A stretch of DNA of 64,000 nt. It comes from Congregibacter litoralis KT71 (lineage in GTDB: Bacteria; Pseudomonadota; Gammaproteobacteria; Pseudomonadales; Halieaceae). Positions 1 to 8,881 of the stretch are shown here, piece after piece (the first letter of the stretch is position 1; each line of letters opens with the position of its first letter). The translations under genes were made by a program, and so were the position numbers. The stretch lies in the NCBI RefSeq assembly GCF_000153125.2, contig NZ_CM002299.1, positions 1,611,075 through 1,675,074 on the forward strand. Reading direction: 5' to 3'. The notes below the pieces were generated by a model that worked only from the letters and a program-made list of their open reading frames with translations, did no database searches and was not told the DNA's origin.

Positions 1-617
1 ATGCGCCGGAGCACTTCCCGACCATCCATGCCGGGCATCATGCGATCGAGAAGCACCACGTCAACATCGGCGTTGGCCAGCATCTCCAGAGCTTCTTCGC
101 CACTCGGTGCCGTGACGACAAAATGCCCGCTGCGCGTGAGGTAGCGCGCCAGGAGCGCACGATTTTCTTCCCGGTCGTCCACCGCCAGAATAAAACCAGG
201 ATCGCTGGTGATCTTGGCGATCTGTTGTACGGCGCCCGTATCGGCGGCCGTACCGGACAGGGCCGGCTCCGCGGTGCCCTCCATAACGCGGTCGATGGCG
301 CTTTTCAGCGCGGCACCGGGTTGGGCGACAACTTCGCTAAGCATCTCTGCATAGCCCCGGAGCGCGCCGGCGAGATTGCGCAGTTCATGGGTGTCTTCCG
401 TTTCTGATTCAAGAAGAGGCGCGATGTTGGCCGCGCAGGCCGTGAGAGCCGCCCAGTCTTTTTTTGCTTCCTCGTTAAGTTCCGGCAGCTCCGTGGCCGC
501 CAGGGTCGTGACTTCCAATACGGCCGACTGCAATCCAACGCGGATGCTGTGTGCAGACACGACGGACTGAACGGCGGTCTCGGGGACGCTGACGGTACTC
601 TGGGGGTCATCGTTCAC
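1..617 (-). CDS. Response-regulator receiver-domain protein, 3' part cut off by the window edge
   Basis: The reverse strand reads from a GTG at 617, which is the only start after an in-frame TGA at 627-629, out through position 1. The first 145 or so residues are Ala/Glu-rich and helical with no recognised domain. A CheY-like receiver domain follows: the acidic pair is in ILAVDDREENRALL and the likely phospho-acceptor Asp is in VVLLDRMMPGMDG. The output domain lies outside the window, so it could be a diguanylate cyclase, adenylate cyclase, kinase or stand-alone regulator. The receiver call is firm; the overall function is unknown. The next gene is divergent, 190 bp away. Confidence 0.75.
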   Translation of the reverse strand, partial: MNDDPQSTVSVPETAVQSVVSAHSIRVGLQSAVLEVTTLAATELPELNEEAKKDWAALTACAANIAPLLESETEDTHELRNLAGALRGYAEMLSEVVAQPGAALKSAIDRVMEGTAEPALSGTAADTGAVQQIAKITSDPGFILAVDDREENRALLARYLTRSGHFVVTAPSGEEALEMLANADVDVVLLDRMMPGMDGREVLRR

Positions 618-807
618 GCGCTTATCTCACTGACGGCCGGAGCCGGGGTTCGCTGCATGATGCTGCCTGTTAATTGCGAGCTGTCGAGTATAGCGAGAGC
701 CATGATTGTCGGGGAAGGGAGGCCGGTTAACGCGGTTTCAGGAATTGGATGCGCTCGGCGGAAAATTTGAGGTAACATAAGCTCACCGCGAAAGCAGACA
801 AACACGG

Positions 808-1473
808 GTGGCCTCAGCGTACTCCATGTTGCAAAAGGTAGAAATTTTTCAGGGTCTTTCGGACGACGAGCTTGCGGCCCTGGCTGCGAGCAGCACCAGT
901 CGCTCGTTTCCAAAAAACACCGTGGTGATTCATGAGAATGACCCGGCGGATTCCCTGTTTGTCATCGAGGCCGGCAAAGTCAAAGTCTATTGCAGCGACA
1001 AGAACGGCAAAGAGTTCATCATGAACACCCAGGGCGAGGGCGACTATTTCGGTGAGCTTGCGCTTCTTGATGATTCCACGCGCTCTGCGTCGGTGAGAAC
1101 CGTCGAGAAGTGCAATTTCTGCATCATCTATAAAGAAGACTTCAACCGCGTCCTCGAGGACCATCCCAGTATCTCGCGCAAGCTTATCGCCAACCTTGCT
1201 TCCCGGGTGCGCAAACTCACCGCTGACGTCAAGAGCCTGGCTCTTCAGGACGTCTATGGTCGAGTGGCCAACGTACTCATGGATCTTTCGGAAGAGCGGG
1301 GCGACGGTACGCTGTATATCGGCGAGAAACTGACCCAGCAGGATATCGCGGATCGCGTGGGGGCTTCCCGCGAGATGGTGGCCCGGATCCTCAAGGATCT
1401 CACCATCGGGGAGTACATCCGCTTCGAAGGGCGCCACATCATTATCAATACGCGCTTACCCGCCAAATACTGA
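808..1473 (+). CDS. Crp/Fnr-family transcriptional regulator
   Basis: The 221-residue protein has a cyclic-nucleotide-binding-like beta-barrel (about residues 12-125, with a GDYFGELALLDDSTRSASV phosphate-binding-cassette-like stretch), a long dimer helix (about 130-155) and a C-terminal winged helix whose recognition helix is in GASREMVARILKDL. That layout is standard for Crp/Fnr dimeric activators. No N-terminal Cys cluster is present, so it is not an oxygen-sensing Fnr. The GELA and R-S-A stretch resembles true cAMP binders, so a Crp/Vfr-like role is possible. The start is a GTG at 808 with a weak ribosome-binding site; an ATG at 826 is the alternative. It ends 80 bp from convergent xseA. 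Confidence 0.85.
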   Translation: MASAYSMLQKVEIFQGLSDDELAALAASSTSRSFPKNTVVIHENDPADSLFVIEAGKVKVYCSDKNGKEFIMNTQGEGDYFGELALLDDSTRSASVRTVEKCNFCIIYKEDFNRVLEDHPSISRKLIANLASRVRKLTADVKSLALQDVYGRVANVLMDLSEERGDGTLYIGEKLTQQDIADRVGASREMVARILKDLTIGEYIRFEGRHIIINTRLPAKY

Positions 1474-1552
1474 TTCCCCTCGGCTTCCACTAACTCCGGG
1501 AGGGCAGATTTTGTTGAGAGTTCCTCTTGGTGAGACTCGCTCTCCCTCAGTC

Positions 1553-2908
1553 CTATTCGCTACTCTCGACCCGTAGTTTGAGACGTCCCCTTGCAAGCCT
1601 TGCTTCCAGGACCTGCTCTGGCGATACCGCATCGCTGGCGCGAACCACGCCGCCCTGCGCGTCGCTGATGATGGCGTAGCCGCGTTCAAGAATTGCCAGG
1701 GGATTGAGGCTTTTCAGAACCTGCTCCCGGCGTTCCAGGCCCTGCCTGTGCCATGCCAGTTTTTGCGCCATTGCTGCCTCCAAAGCAGCCTTTTGACGCG
1801 CCACCTTCTCGCGGCTGATTGTCAGTCGGCGCAGGGGGCTGTGACTCAGGAGCCGTTCCCGGCGAGCCTGCTGCGCGTGCTGCAGCTGCGCCAGCCGCTG
1901 TTTGATGGCCCGGTTCAGACGGTTTTCGAGTTCGTCCAGGCGCTGCGCCTGCTCCCGAAGTCGATCTCCCGGGTGTTTCAGTCGCGCTCGCATACGGTCC
2001 AGGTTCATGCGCTCCCGCTCCAGACGATGCACCATGGCGCGGTGCAAGCGCTTTTGAGCCTCTGCTAGCCGTGCAATCAGCTCAACCCGGTCCTCGCTGA
2101 GAAGTTCTGCCGCCGCACTGGGCGTGGGCGCACGGACGTCGGCGGCAAAGTCTGCGATGGTAACGTCGACTTCGTGACCCACACCGGAAACAACCGGTAG
2201 CTTACTGGCGACGATCTCCCGGGCAAGGGCCTCATCGTTGAAAGCCCAGAGGTCCTCCAGAGAACCGCCGCCCCGGGCGATGATCACCGCGTCAAAGTCG
2301 CAGTCGTATCGGCTGCGAGCGTATTCATTGGCCTCCTGAAGCGCCTGGCGAATTTCTCCCGGGGCATCGGTACCCTGAACCGCCACGGGCAATATGGTGA
2401 CGCGAATCGACGGGTTCCGCCGGGCAAGCACCTGGAGTATGTCCTGCAGGGCGGCGCCCGTGGGGGAGGTAATAACGGCGAGATGATTCACGGACCGGGG
2501 TAGGGGCTGTTTGTTGGCTGCGTCGAAAAGTCCCTCCGCCCGCAGCTGATCCCGCAGGGCCTCAAAGCGTGCCTGCAGGGCCCCGGCGCCGGCGGGCTCG
2601 AGGAACTCGCCAATGAGTTGGAATTCTCCGCGACCTTCGTAGAGCGAGACGCGGGCACGGACACGCACCTGATCCCCGTTATTGGGGCTGAAGCGCAGGC
2701 GCTGGTTATAGGTCTTGAACATGGCGCAGCGCACTTGCGCCTTGTCGTCCTTCAGCGTGAAGTACCAGTGCCCTGATGATGGCCGCGCAAAATTGGACAG
2801 CTCTCCCTCAATCCAGACGTAGCTGAAATGGCTCTCGAGGAGGCTCCGGGCCTGTCGGTTGAGCTGGCTGGGAGACAGTACGTCCGCCGCAACGGTGGTG
2901 CTGGGCAT
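1553..2908 (-). CDS. xseA: Exodeoxyribonuclease VII large subunit
   Basis: The 451-residue protein matches XseA in length and layout. It has an N-terminal OB-fold for single-stranded DNA (about 8-105), the catalytic region with the signature IIARGGGSLEDLWAFNDE and the following GVGHEVDVTIADFAAD, a long charged coiled coil (about 285-390), and a short C-terminal domain with LERGYAI. With XseB it degrades single-stranded DNA into acid-soluble oligonucleotides in the cytoplasm during repair and recombination. It is divergent from guaB across 111 bp, an arrangement common in gammaproteobacteria, and is part of the host core genome. Confidence 0.95.
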   Translation of the reverse strand: MPSTTVAADVLSPSQLNRQARSLLESHFSYVWIEGELSNFARPSSGHWYFTLKDDKAQVRCAMFKTYNQRLRFSPNNGDQVRVRARVSLYEGRGEFQLIGEFLEPAGAGALQARFEALRDQLRAEGLFDAANKQPLPRSVNHLAVITSPTGAALQDILQVLARRNPSIRVTILPVAVQGTDAPGEIRQALQEANEYARSRYDCDFDAVIIARGGGSLEDLWAFNDEALAREIVASKLPVVSGVGHEVDVTIADFAADVRAPTPSAAAELLSEDRVELIARLAEAQKRLHRAMVHRLERERMNLDRMRARLKHPGDRLREQAQRLDELENRLNRAIKQRLAQLQHAQQARRERLLSHSPLRRLTISREKVARQKAALEAAMAQKLAWHRQGLERREQVLKSLNPLAILERGYAIISDAQGGVVRASDAVSPEQVLEARLARGRLKLRVESSE

Positions 2909-2950
2909 GGATTTTCCTATAACTAATTGCGTTACCGGGCGAATTCTGTG

Positions 2951-2979
2951 TTACGCCGCGGGCTCTAAAGTTTTATAAT
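2951..2979 (+). promoter_or_regulatory. Probable sigma-70 promoter of guaB-guaA
   Basis: A perfect TATAAT stands at 2974-2979, 41 bp before the guaB start. A weak -35 candidate (TTACGC, 2951-2956) is exactly 17 bp upstream. A strong GGAGG ribosome-binding site follows at 3008-3012, 7 bp before the ATG. No PurR-like operator is obvious. Confidence 0.5.
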
Positions 2980-3019
2980 AGGGAGTTTACTCGACCGAAA
3001 GGCGTCTGGAGGAACCACC

Positions 3020-4492
3020 ATGTTGCGTATCGAACAGGAAGCGCTGACCTTTGACGATGTTCTCCTGCTGCCCGGCTACTCCGAGGTCGTGGCCACCGAT
3101 GTGTCGCTGCAGACCCGTCTTACCCGAGAGATTAATCTAAATCTGCCCCTGGTGTCTGCGGCCATGGACACCGTAACCGAGGCCCGTCTCGCTATTGCCA
3201 TGGCGCAGGAGGGCGGCATCGGTATCATCCATAAAAGCATGGGGATTGCCGAACAGGCCGCTGAGGTACTTCGCGTTAAGAAGTACGAAAGTGGCGTTGT
3301 AAAAGATCCCATCACGATTCAGCAGGATGCCACGCTGGCGCAGCTCATCGAGCTGACCTCCGCGAACGGTATTTCCGGTGTACCGGTGCTTGCTGGCGAG
3401 GATCTCGTGGGTATTGTGACCCGCCGCGACATGCGCTTTGAGACCGAGATGGACAAGCCCGTGGCTTCTCTTATGACGCCGCGGGACAAGCTGGTAACGG
3501 TCAACGAGGGCGCGGATTCCGCTGAAGTGCAGCGGCTTCTTCACCAGCATCGCATCGAAAAGATCCTCGTCGTTGATGATAACTTCGATCTGCGCGGCAT
3601 GATCACCGTCAAGGACTTCGACAAGGCGGAGAACTATCCCCGCGCCTGTAAAGACAGCTATGGTCGTTTGCGCGTGGGAGCCTCCGTGGGCACCAGTGCC
3701 GATACGGAGGAGCGGGTAGCCGCCCTCATGGAAGCGGGTGTTGACGTGCTGGTGGTGGACACGGCGCACGGTCACTCGCGCAATGTTCTTGAGCGCGTAA
3801 AAATGATCAAGGCAGCCTATCCGGGTGTTCAGATTATCGGCGGCAACATCGCCACCGGCGAAGCGGCGTTAGCGCTGGCAGAGGCGGGCGCCGATGCCGT
3901 GAAAGTGGGTATCGGCCCGGGATCTATTTGTACAACGCGCATCGTCACAGGTATCGGCGTTCCCCAGGTAACTGCCATTGCTGAGGCTGTGGCGGCCCTC
4001 AAAGACAACTACGACATCCCCGTCATCGCTGACGGCGGCATTCGTTTTTCCGGCGATATCGCCAAGGCCATCGCTGCCGGGGCCCACGCCGTCATGATGG
4101 GCAGCATGCTCGCCGGTACGGAAGAAGCGCCGGGCGAGGTGGAGCTTTATCAGGGGAGAACCTACAAGTCCTACCGGGGCATGGGCTCCCTCGGAGCGAT
4201 GGCGTCAAAGCAGGGATCCTCTGATCGCTATTTTCAGGATGCCACCAAGGGTGCGGAGAAACTAGTTCCCGAGGGGATCGAGGGCCGGGTGCCCTACAAG
4301 GGGTCGGCCACGGCAATTATTCACCAGCTTATGGGTGGTGTGCGCTCTTCCATGGGTTACACCGGCAGCCCTGATATCGAGACCATGCGAAGCCGGCCGC
4401 GCTTTGTGCGTGTCACCGCCGCCGGTATGTCAGAGTCCCATGTACACGATGTATCCATCACTAAAGAAGCGCCCAATTACCCGGTGAGCTAG
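3020..4492 (+). CDS. guaB: Inosine-5'-monophosphate dehydrogenase
   Basis: GuaB oxidises IMP to XMP with NAD+, the committed step of GMP synthesis, as a cytoplasmic tetramer. The 490 residues show the usual (beta/alpha)8 barrel with two inserted CBS domains (about 95-205). The catalytic Cys304 is in [15 protein letters not shown], and the mobile flap contains [10 protein letters not shown]. Length and motifs are normal. The ATG follows a strong GGAGG. guaA starts 67 bp downstream on the same strand, so the two form the usual gua operon. Confidence 0.97.
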   Translation: MLRIEQEALTFDDVLLLPGYSEVVATDVSLQTRLTREINLNLPLVSAAMDTVTEARLAIAMAQEGGIGIIHKSMGIAEQAAEVLRVKKYESGVVKDPITIQQDATLAQLIELTSANGISGVPVLAGEDLVGIVTRRDMRFETEMDKPVASLMTPRDKLVTVNEGADSAEVQRLLHQHRIEKILVVDDNFDLRGMITVKDFDKAENYPRACKDSYGRLRVGASVGTSADTEERVAALMEAGVDVLVVDTAHGHSRNVLERVKMIKAAYPGVQIIGGNIATGEAALALAEAGADAVKVGIGPGSICTTRIVTGIGVPQVTAIAEAVAALKDNYDIPVIADGGIRFSGDIAKAIAAGAHAVMMGSMLAGTEEAPGEVELYQGRTYKSYRGMGSLGAMASKQGSSDRYFQDATKGAEKLVPEGIEGRVPYKGSATAIIHQLMGGVRSSMGYTGSPDIETMRSRPRFVRVTAAGMSESHVHDVSITKEAPNYPVS

Positions 4493-4559
4493 GCTTTTTT
4501 TGGGGGCGACGCCCTCTGCAAGCCTTGTATTAATAGAACATTGAACAGCGAAGCTGCGT

Positions 4560-6134
4560 ATGACTGATATCCACGCCAGCCGGATCCTCATTCTGGATTT
4601 TGGTTCCCAGTACACCCAGTTGATCGCCCGGCGTGTGCGGGAAGTGGGTGTGTATTCGGAGATTCGTGCCTGGGATATCAGCGAAGAAGAGCTGCGTGAG
4701 TTTGCACCCAGTGGAGTGATTCTGTCGGGAGGACCCGAGTCGGTCACGGAGGAGGGTTCTCCTCGTGCCCCTGCGTGTCTTTTCGAAGGTAATTGGCCTC
4801 TTCTGGGGATCTGCTACGGTATGCAGACCATGGCCGCACAGCTTGGCGGTGAGGTGCAGGGCTCTGATACCAGTGAGTTTGGTTACGCGCAGATCCGCAC
4901 GGCGGGTGAGACGGCTCTTTTACACGATATTCGTGATCATATGACGGACCACGGCGATGGCCTCCTGGATGTGTGGATGAGTCATGGTGACAAGGTGACG
5001 GCACTTCCGAAGGATTTTTCCTGCGTGGCCTCAACTGACTCCTGTCCCATTGCGGCGATGGCACACGGTTCGCAGCCCTGGTTCGGTATCCAGTTTCACC
5101 CGGAGGTGACGCACACCCTCCAGGGCACCCGTATTCTTGAGCGTTTTGTTATAGAAATCTGCGGTTGCGAAGCGCTCTGGACTCCCGCTCGAATTGTGGA
5201 AGACGCCATCGCCCGCGTGCGCGAGACCGTAGGCGGGGATCACGTGCTTTTAGGCCTCTCGGGGGGCGTCGATTCCTCTGTGGTGGCTGCGCTCTTGCAC
5301 AAGGCCATCGGCGATCAGCTCACCTGTGTGTTCGTGGATAACGGTCTGCTGCGCCTCCACGAGGGCGATCAGGTTATGGAGATGTTCGCCCGCAATATGG
5401 GGGTCAAGGTCATCCGCAGCGATTCGGAAGCGCTGTTTCTCGACCGTTTGGCGGGGGTCAGTGATCCCGAGGAGAAGCGCAAGATTATCGGCAATACTTT
5501 TATCGAGGTGTTTGACGAAGAAGCTGCAAAAATCGAGGGCGTGCGCTGGCTCGCCCAGGGCACGATTTATCCCGATGTTATCGAGTCCGCGGGCGCAAAG
5601 ACCGGCAAGGCGCATGTTATTAAATCTCACCACAATGTCGGTGGGCTGCCGGAAGATATGGCTCTTGAACTGGTAGAGCCTCTGAGAGAATTGTTCAAGG
5701 ACGAAGTACGCAAAATCGGACTGGAACTTGGTTTACCTCATGACATGGTATTCCGGCACCCCTTCCCGGGCCCCGGCTTGGGCGTTCGTATTCTCGGTGA
5801 GGTGAAGCACGCCTACGCGGAGATACTGCGACGGGCCGATGCTATTTACATCGAAGAGCTTCGCGCCGCCGGGTGGTACGAAAAAACCAGCCAGGCCTTT
5901 GCGGTGTTTTTACCGGTGAAGTCCGTGGGCGTCGTCGGTGATGCGCGGCGTTACGAGTACGTGATTGCTTTGCGCGCAGTAGAGACCGTGGACTTTATGA
6001 CGGCGCGTTGGGCGCACCTGCCTTACGAGCTTTTGGAGAAAGTCTCCAACCGTATTATCAATGAGATCACCGGCGTGTCGAGGGTGACCTATGACGTGAG
6101 TTCGAAGCCGCCGGCGACCATTGAGTGGGAATGA
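4560..6134 (+). CDS. guaA: GMP synthase (glutamine-hydrolysing)
   Basis: GuaA converts XMP to GMP using ATP and glutamine. The 524 residues contain a class I glutamine amidotransferase domain with nucleophile Cys85 (GICYGMQ) and FHPEV, an ATP pyrophosphatase PP-loop SGGVDS (234-239), and the C-terminal dimerisation domain ending in the conserved PPATIEWE. The gene is intact to its natural stop although it borders the mobile element. This is expected of elements that integrate in the last codons of guaA and restore them. Confidence 0.97.
   Translation: MTDIHASRILILDFGSQYTQLIARRVREVGVYSEIRAWDISEEELREFAPSGVILSGGPESVTEEGSPRAPACLFEGNWPLLGICYGMQTMAAQLGGEVQGSDTSEFGYAQIRTAGETALLHDIRDHMTDHGDGLLDVWMSHGDKVTALPKDFSCVASTDSCPIAAMAHGSQPWFGIQFHPEVTHTLQGTRILERFVIEICGCEALWTPARIVEDAIARVRETVGGDHVLLGLSGGVDSSVVAALLHKAIGDQLTCVFVDNGLLRLHEGDQVMEMFARNMGVKVIRSDSEALFLDRLAGVSDPEEKRKIIGNTFIEVFDEEAAKIEGVRWLAQGTIYPDVIESAGAKTGKAHVIKSHHNVGGLPEDMALELVEPLRELFKDEVRKIGLELGLPHDMVFRHPFPGPGLGVRILGEVKHAYAEILRRADAIYIEELRAAGWYEKTSQAFAVFLPVKSVGVVGDARRYEYVIALRAVETVDFMTARWAHLPYELLEKVSNRIINEITGVSRVTYDVSSKPPATIEWE
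6100..6134 (+). other. Probable attL core within the guaA 3' end
   Basis: The last ~35 bp of guaA encode the conserved C-terminus ([11 protein letters not shown], stop) and lie directly before the integrase region. Integration into the guaA 3' end with duplication of these codons is established for several genomic islands and ICEs with P4-type integrases. The matching attR copy is not in this window, so the core length cannot be measured here. Confidence 0.5.
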
Positions 6135-6141
6135 TTTCACG

Positions 6142-6254
6142 TCTGGCATTGGCTGGCACCTGCAAGCAAAAAATCTCATGAAAACACTATAAAAATAGAG
6201 TTATTCTCCTTTTTGTCTAGCAACGACTGGCACTCTCTGGCACCTCCAAGCAAA
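6142..6254 (+). repeat. Two imperfect 29-bp direct repeats next to attL, candidate integrase arm sites
   Basis: The segments 6142-6170 and 6226-6254 match at 24 of 29 positions. Each contains two CTGGCA hexamers followed by a shared CAAGCAAA tail (6163-6170 and 6247-6254). Short direct repeats just inside an element end are typical of arm-type integrase binding sites. Binding is inferred. Confidence 0.5.
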
Positions 6255-6262
6255 CTTTTTCA

Positions 6263-6415
6263 ATGGTATAAAACATGGTACTGTTCTTTGGAATGTCAGG
6301 GCCAAGAAAAAATACCATGCTACTTTTTCAAGTGCACTCATGGTATTAGATTCAGTTAACTCCCTGATATAAAAGAAAATATACGAGATAAATATACCAT
6401 ATTGGATCATGGTAT
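6263..6415. repeat. Cluster of ATACCAT/ATGGTAT half-sites upstream of the integrase gene
   Basis: Six copies of one heptamer lie in 153 bp: ATGGTAT at 6263, ATGGTAC at 6275, ATACCAT at 6312, ATGGTAT at 6340, ATACCAT at 6394 and ATGGTAT at 6409. Four form inverted pairs: ATACCATG-N19-CATGGTAT (6312-6346) and ATACCAT-N8-ATGGTAT (6394-6415). The last pair ends 22 bp before the integrase ATG and overlaps the likely promoter region. They look like operators or excisionase/integrase sites. The protein that binds is unknown; AlpA is the obvious candidate. Confidence 0.55.
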
Positions 6416-6437
6416 TTTTCCTACGGGAGGACTTGTG

Positions 6438-7637
6438 ATGCTGACAGATACCAAGCTGCGCAACTTGAAGCCAAAGGACAAGATCTACAAGGTCAATGAC
6501 CGCGATGGGCTCTACGTGGCTGTGACACCAGCGGGCGGCATTTCCTTCAGATACAACTACTCGATCAGCGGTCGACAGGAGACCTTGACGATCGGCCGGT
6601 ATGGCAAGCGCGGTGTCACGTTGTCAGAAGCACGAGAGCGACTCAGCGAAGCAAAAAAGATGATCGTTGCAGGGAAGTCACCGGCCAGAGAAAAAGCACG
6701 CGACAAGACGCGCGTAAAAGATGCCGAAACGTTTGGTGCATGGGCCGAGAAATGGATGCGTGGTTATCAGATGGCTGATTCGACGCGTGACATGCGTAAG
6801 TCAGTCTACAACCGTGAATTGAAGAAGCGCTTTGGTAATCAGAAATTGTCTGAGATCACGCATGAGGATCTTCGGGCTGTAACCGATGCCATAGTAGAAA
6901 GAGGGGCGCCAGCAACAGCAGTTCACGCCCGAGAGGTGGTAATGCAGGTCTATCGTTGGGCGATCGAGCGCGGACAGAAAGTAGAGAATCCTGCGGAGCT
7001 GGTTCGGCCTACCAGTATCGCCAGGTTTGAACCTCGCGATCGGGCTTTGAGTCCTCCAGAGATTGGTCTGATGTATCGGTACATGGACCGAGTTGGAACG
7101 TCGCCCCAATATAGAGCTGCTATCAAGTTGCTGTTGCTGACCATGGTGAGGAAGTCCGAGCTGTCCAACGCTACTTGGTCGGAGATCAGTTTCAGCGAAG
7201 CGCTTTGGACGATTCCAAAAGAGCGTATGAAACGACGCAATCCGCACTTGGTGTTTCTGTCTCGTCAGGCGTTGGATATTTTTATCGCACTCAAGACTTT
7301 TGCCGGCGGTTCTGAATTCGTACTTCCCTCTCGGTATGATTCAGACTTGCCTATGAGTGCAGCAACGATGAATCGCGTTCTAGCATTGACCTACCAGGCG
7401 GCACAAAAGAATGATGAACCGCTTGGGAAATTCGGTCCTCACGACCTGCGTCGCACGGCCAGCACACTACTGCACGAGGCTGGGTATAACACCGACTGGA
7501 TTGAAAAGTGTCTTGCACACGAGCAGAAAGGCGTGCGGGCGATCTATAACAAAGCCGAGTACCGGGAGCAGCGGGCTGCGATGTTACAAGATTGGGCAGA
7601 TATGATTGACGATTGGACTACTATGAAGCGGCAGTAA
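6438..7637 (+). CDS. int: P4-type tyrosine recombinase (ICE integrase)
   Basis: The 399-residue protein has an N-terminal DUF4102-like arm-binding domain, a SAM-like core-binding domain (about 97-190) and a tyrosine recombinase catalytic domain. Candidate catalytic residues are Arg238 (MVRKSEL), a Lys in KERMKRR, His335 and Arg338 (HDLRR), His361 and Tyr370. It should integrate and excise the element at the guaA 3' end. An ATG at 6438 with GGGAGG 7 bp upstream (6425-6430) is preferred over an in-frame TTG at 6402 that has no ribosome-binding site. Its 3' end overlaps the convergent alpA-like gene by 17 bp. Confidence 0.92.
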   Translation: MLTDTKLRNLKPKDKIYKVNDRDGLYVAVTPAGGISFRYNYSISGRQETLTIGRYGKRGVTLSEARERLSEAKKMIVAGKSPAREKARDKTRVKDAETFGAWAEKWMRGYQMADSTRDMRKSVYNRELKKRFGNQKLSEITHEDLRAVTDAIVERGAPATAVHAREVVMQVYRWAIERGQKVENPAELVRPTSIARFEPRDRALSPPEIGLMYRYMDRVGTSPQYRAAIKLLLLTMVRKSELSNATWSEISFSEALWTIPKERMKRRNPHLVFLSRQALDIFIALKTFAGGSEFVLPSRYDSDLPMSAATMNRVLALTYQAAQKNDEPLGKFGPHDLRRTASTLLHEAGYNTDWIEKCLAHEQKGVRAIYNKAEYREQRAAMLQDWADMIDDWTTMKRQ

Positions 7638-7863
7638 ATCCAGGACGGTGTGCTGGATCCTCGGACTCTATGCGCGACTCAATCCAATCCTCTACCTCGG
7701 CCAGGTCCCACGCAACATTGCGACTTGTTAGTACGATTCGGCGCGGAAAGTCGCCGCGTTTTTCCATGTTGTAAATGGCGCGATCTGACAGTGGGATCAT
7801 CGCCAGAAGTGTTTTTCGGTTTATTAATGTCTTGCTTGGGCGGTTTTGGGTTCCAGCATCCAT
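7621..7863 (-). CDS. alpA: AlpA-family excisionase-like regulator
   Basis: The roughly 80-residue protein carries the AlpA/excisionase-type winged helix, with LINRKTLLAMIPLSDRAIYN, MEKRGDFPRRIVL and WDLAEVEDWIE. AlpA-like proteins of P4-type islands act as excisionases or activate integrase expression. The preferred start is the ATG at 7863; the frame stays open to 7968, so a 115-residue form cannot be excluded. The gene overlaps the convergent integrase by 17 bp. An operator-like motif at 7961-7978 is shared with the CI/Cro region. Confidence 0.75.
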   Translation of the reverse strand: MDAGTQNRPSKTLINRKTLLAMIPLSDRAIYNMEKRGDFPRRIVLTSRNVAWDLAEVEDWIESRIESEDPAHRPGFTAAS

Positions 7864-7960
7864 TGATTGTTTCTGTTGCCCCTGACGGCACCTCTCAGAA
7901 TTGTGTGGTTGTGATAACTGAACATTAGCACTGTGCAAATCATTTAGGCAAAAGAGAATA

Positions 7961-7978
7961 TTTAGCAAGGTGATAAAT
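7961..7978. promoter_or_regulatory. Operator-like 18-bp motif upstream of alpA
   Basis: TTTAGCAAGGTGATAAAT here matches the motif at 8808-8825 in the CI/Cro-like intergenic region at 16 of 18 positions. It continues into a GCAAG-N11-CTTGC inverted repeat (7965-7985). The position about 100 bp upstream of the alpA start suggests that the CI-like protein also controls alpA. No other feature is apparent between 7864 and 8120. Confidence 0.45.
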
Positions 7979-8120
7979 ATCTTGCCGGGTCTTCTGATGG
8001 TTTTAGGGGTCCTGAGGAGTGGGACTGTCTGCAGTGAAAAGCCGGTCCACTATGTTTGTATCTTGGTTTAACCCCACTGGCTGGGTTCTTGACGCGTATC
8101 GCTTAGGGAGGTGAGGCCGT

Positions 8121-8789
8121 TCAGAGCGCCTCTCCCTTGAAGATAATGACACCGCAAATCGGGGTGTCCGGGTTCACCTCAATAATGCGATTGGGCCAGT
8201 CCGGGTTCAGCGTTTTGAGATACTTCTTTCCTTCTTCCAGGATCAGTTGCTTGAACGTCACCTCATTGGACTCTTCCAGCCGAACCACGACAAACTTACC
8301 GTGTTCGACTGGTGCCTGTGGGTCAACGAAAATCAATTCGCCCTCCCGGAATTTGGGCTCCATGCTCGCACCGCGCACGCGCAGCACAAAGGTCTCCGGG
8401 CTACATTCTACGGGACACCGTAAAAGCGTTGTGCCGTATGGGGGTGGCAGGTCTTCTGAAATATCGTGCCCCTTGCCGACCTGGTCCCACGGTATTAACC
8501 GATGCTGACTGCCTGTATTGGATTCGTCGCGCTCGGCTGTCAGATCTGGGCCAGTAGGGTGTTCCTCGTCCATCCACCCTGGAGGCTTGTTCATCGCCGC
8601 CTCTAATTTGGACGCCAGATCATCCCCGATTGCGCGCGGAGTTCCCTTCTTGGTAGGGAGCTGATTGCGCACCTGACTGAGGTAGGAGCTGTTGGTTCCT
8701 GCGGCACGCGCCAGGCGCACGGCTGAACCCGCTTCGCGAATGAGGGCCTCAAGGTTCTTGAGTCGAATAGGGATATGTTTTCTTGTCAT
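8121..8789 (-). CDS. CI/LexA-like repressor with S24 peptidase domain
   Basis: The 222-residue protein has an N-terminal helix-turn-helix (about 12-45) and a C-terminal S24 peptidase domain with nucleophile Ser142 in RGASMEPKFREGELIFVDP and general base Lys180 in EVTFKQL. Such repressors hold mobile elements silent and inactivate themselves upon RecA activation. The linker (about 72-130) shows no Ala-Gly or Cys-Gly dipeptide, the usual self-cleavage site, so release may work differently. The gene diverges from a small Cro-like gene, and tandem operator-like motifs start 9 bp upstream of its ATG. Confidence 0.85.
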   Translation of the reverse strand: MTRKHIPIRLKNLEALIREAGSAVRLARAAGTNSSYLSQVRNQLPTKKGTPRAIGDDLASKLEAAMNKPPGWMDEEHPTGPDLTAERDESNTGSQHRLIPWDQVGKGHDISEDLPPPYGTTLLRCPVECSPETFVLRVRGASMEPKFREGELIFVDPQAPVEHGKFVVVRLEESNEVTFKQLILEEGKKYLKTLNPDWPNRIIEVNPDTPICGVIIFKGEAL

Positions 8790-8797
8790 TGAGGTAG

Positions 8798-8825
8798 TTT
8801 AGCAAAATTTAGCAAAATGATAAAT
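8798..8825. promoter_or_regulatory. Tandem operator in the CI/Cro-like intergenic region
   Basis: A 10-bp direct repeat TTTAGCAAAA (8798-8807 and 8808-8817) runs into TGATAAAT. The second copy plus this tail matches 7961-7978 at 16 of 18 positions. The site lies between divergent regulators, as in a lysis/lysogeny-type switch. A further perfect palindrome, GCGAAT-GTAT-ATTCGC (8866-8881), abuts the start of the rightward gene. Confidence 0.55.
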
Positions 8826-8881
8826 AAAAAGTTATCACGTTAGCTTGTCGGTCAATTTGCTCGGTGCGAATGTATATTCGC

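Noticed and set aside
814..1437. Long open frame on the reverse strand opposite the Crp/Fnr gene
   Set aside because: It lies wholly opposite a well-supported gene and has no family features; the frame is a by-product of GC-rich codon use.
7650..7928. Forward frame opposite the alpA-like gene
   Set aside because: The reverse frame encodes a clear AlpA-type winged helix; this one has no features.
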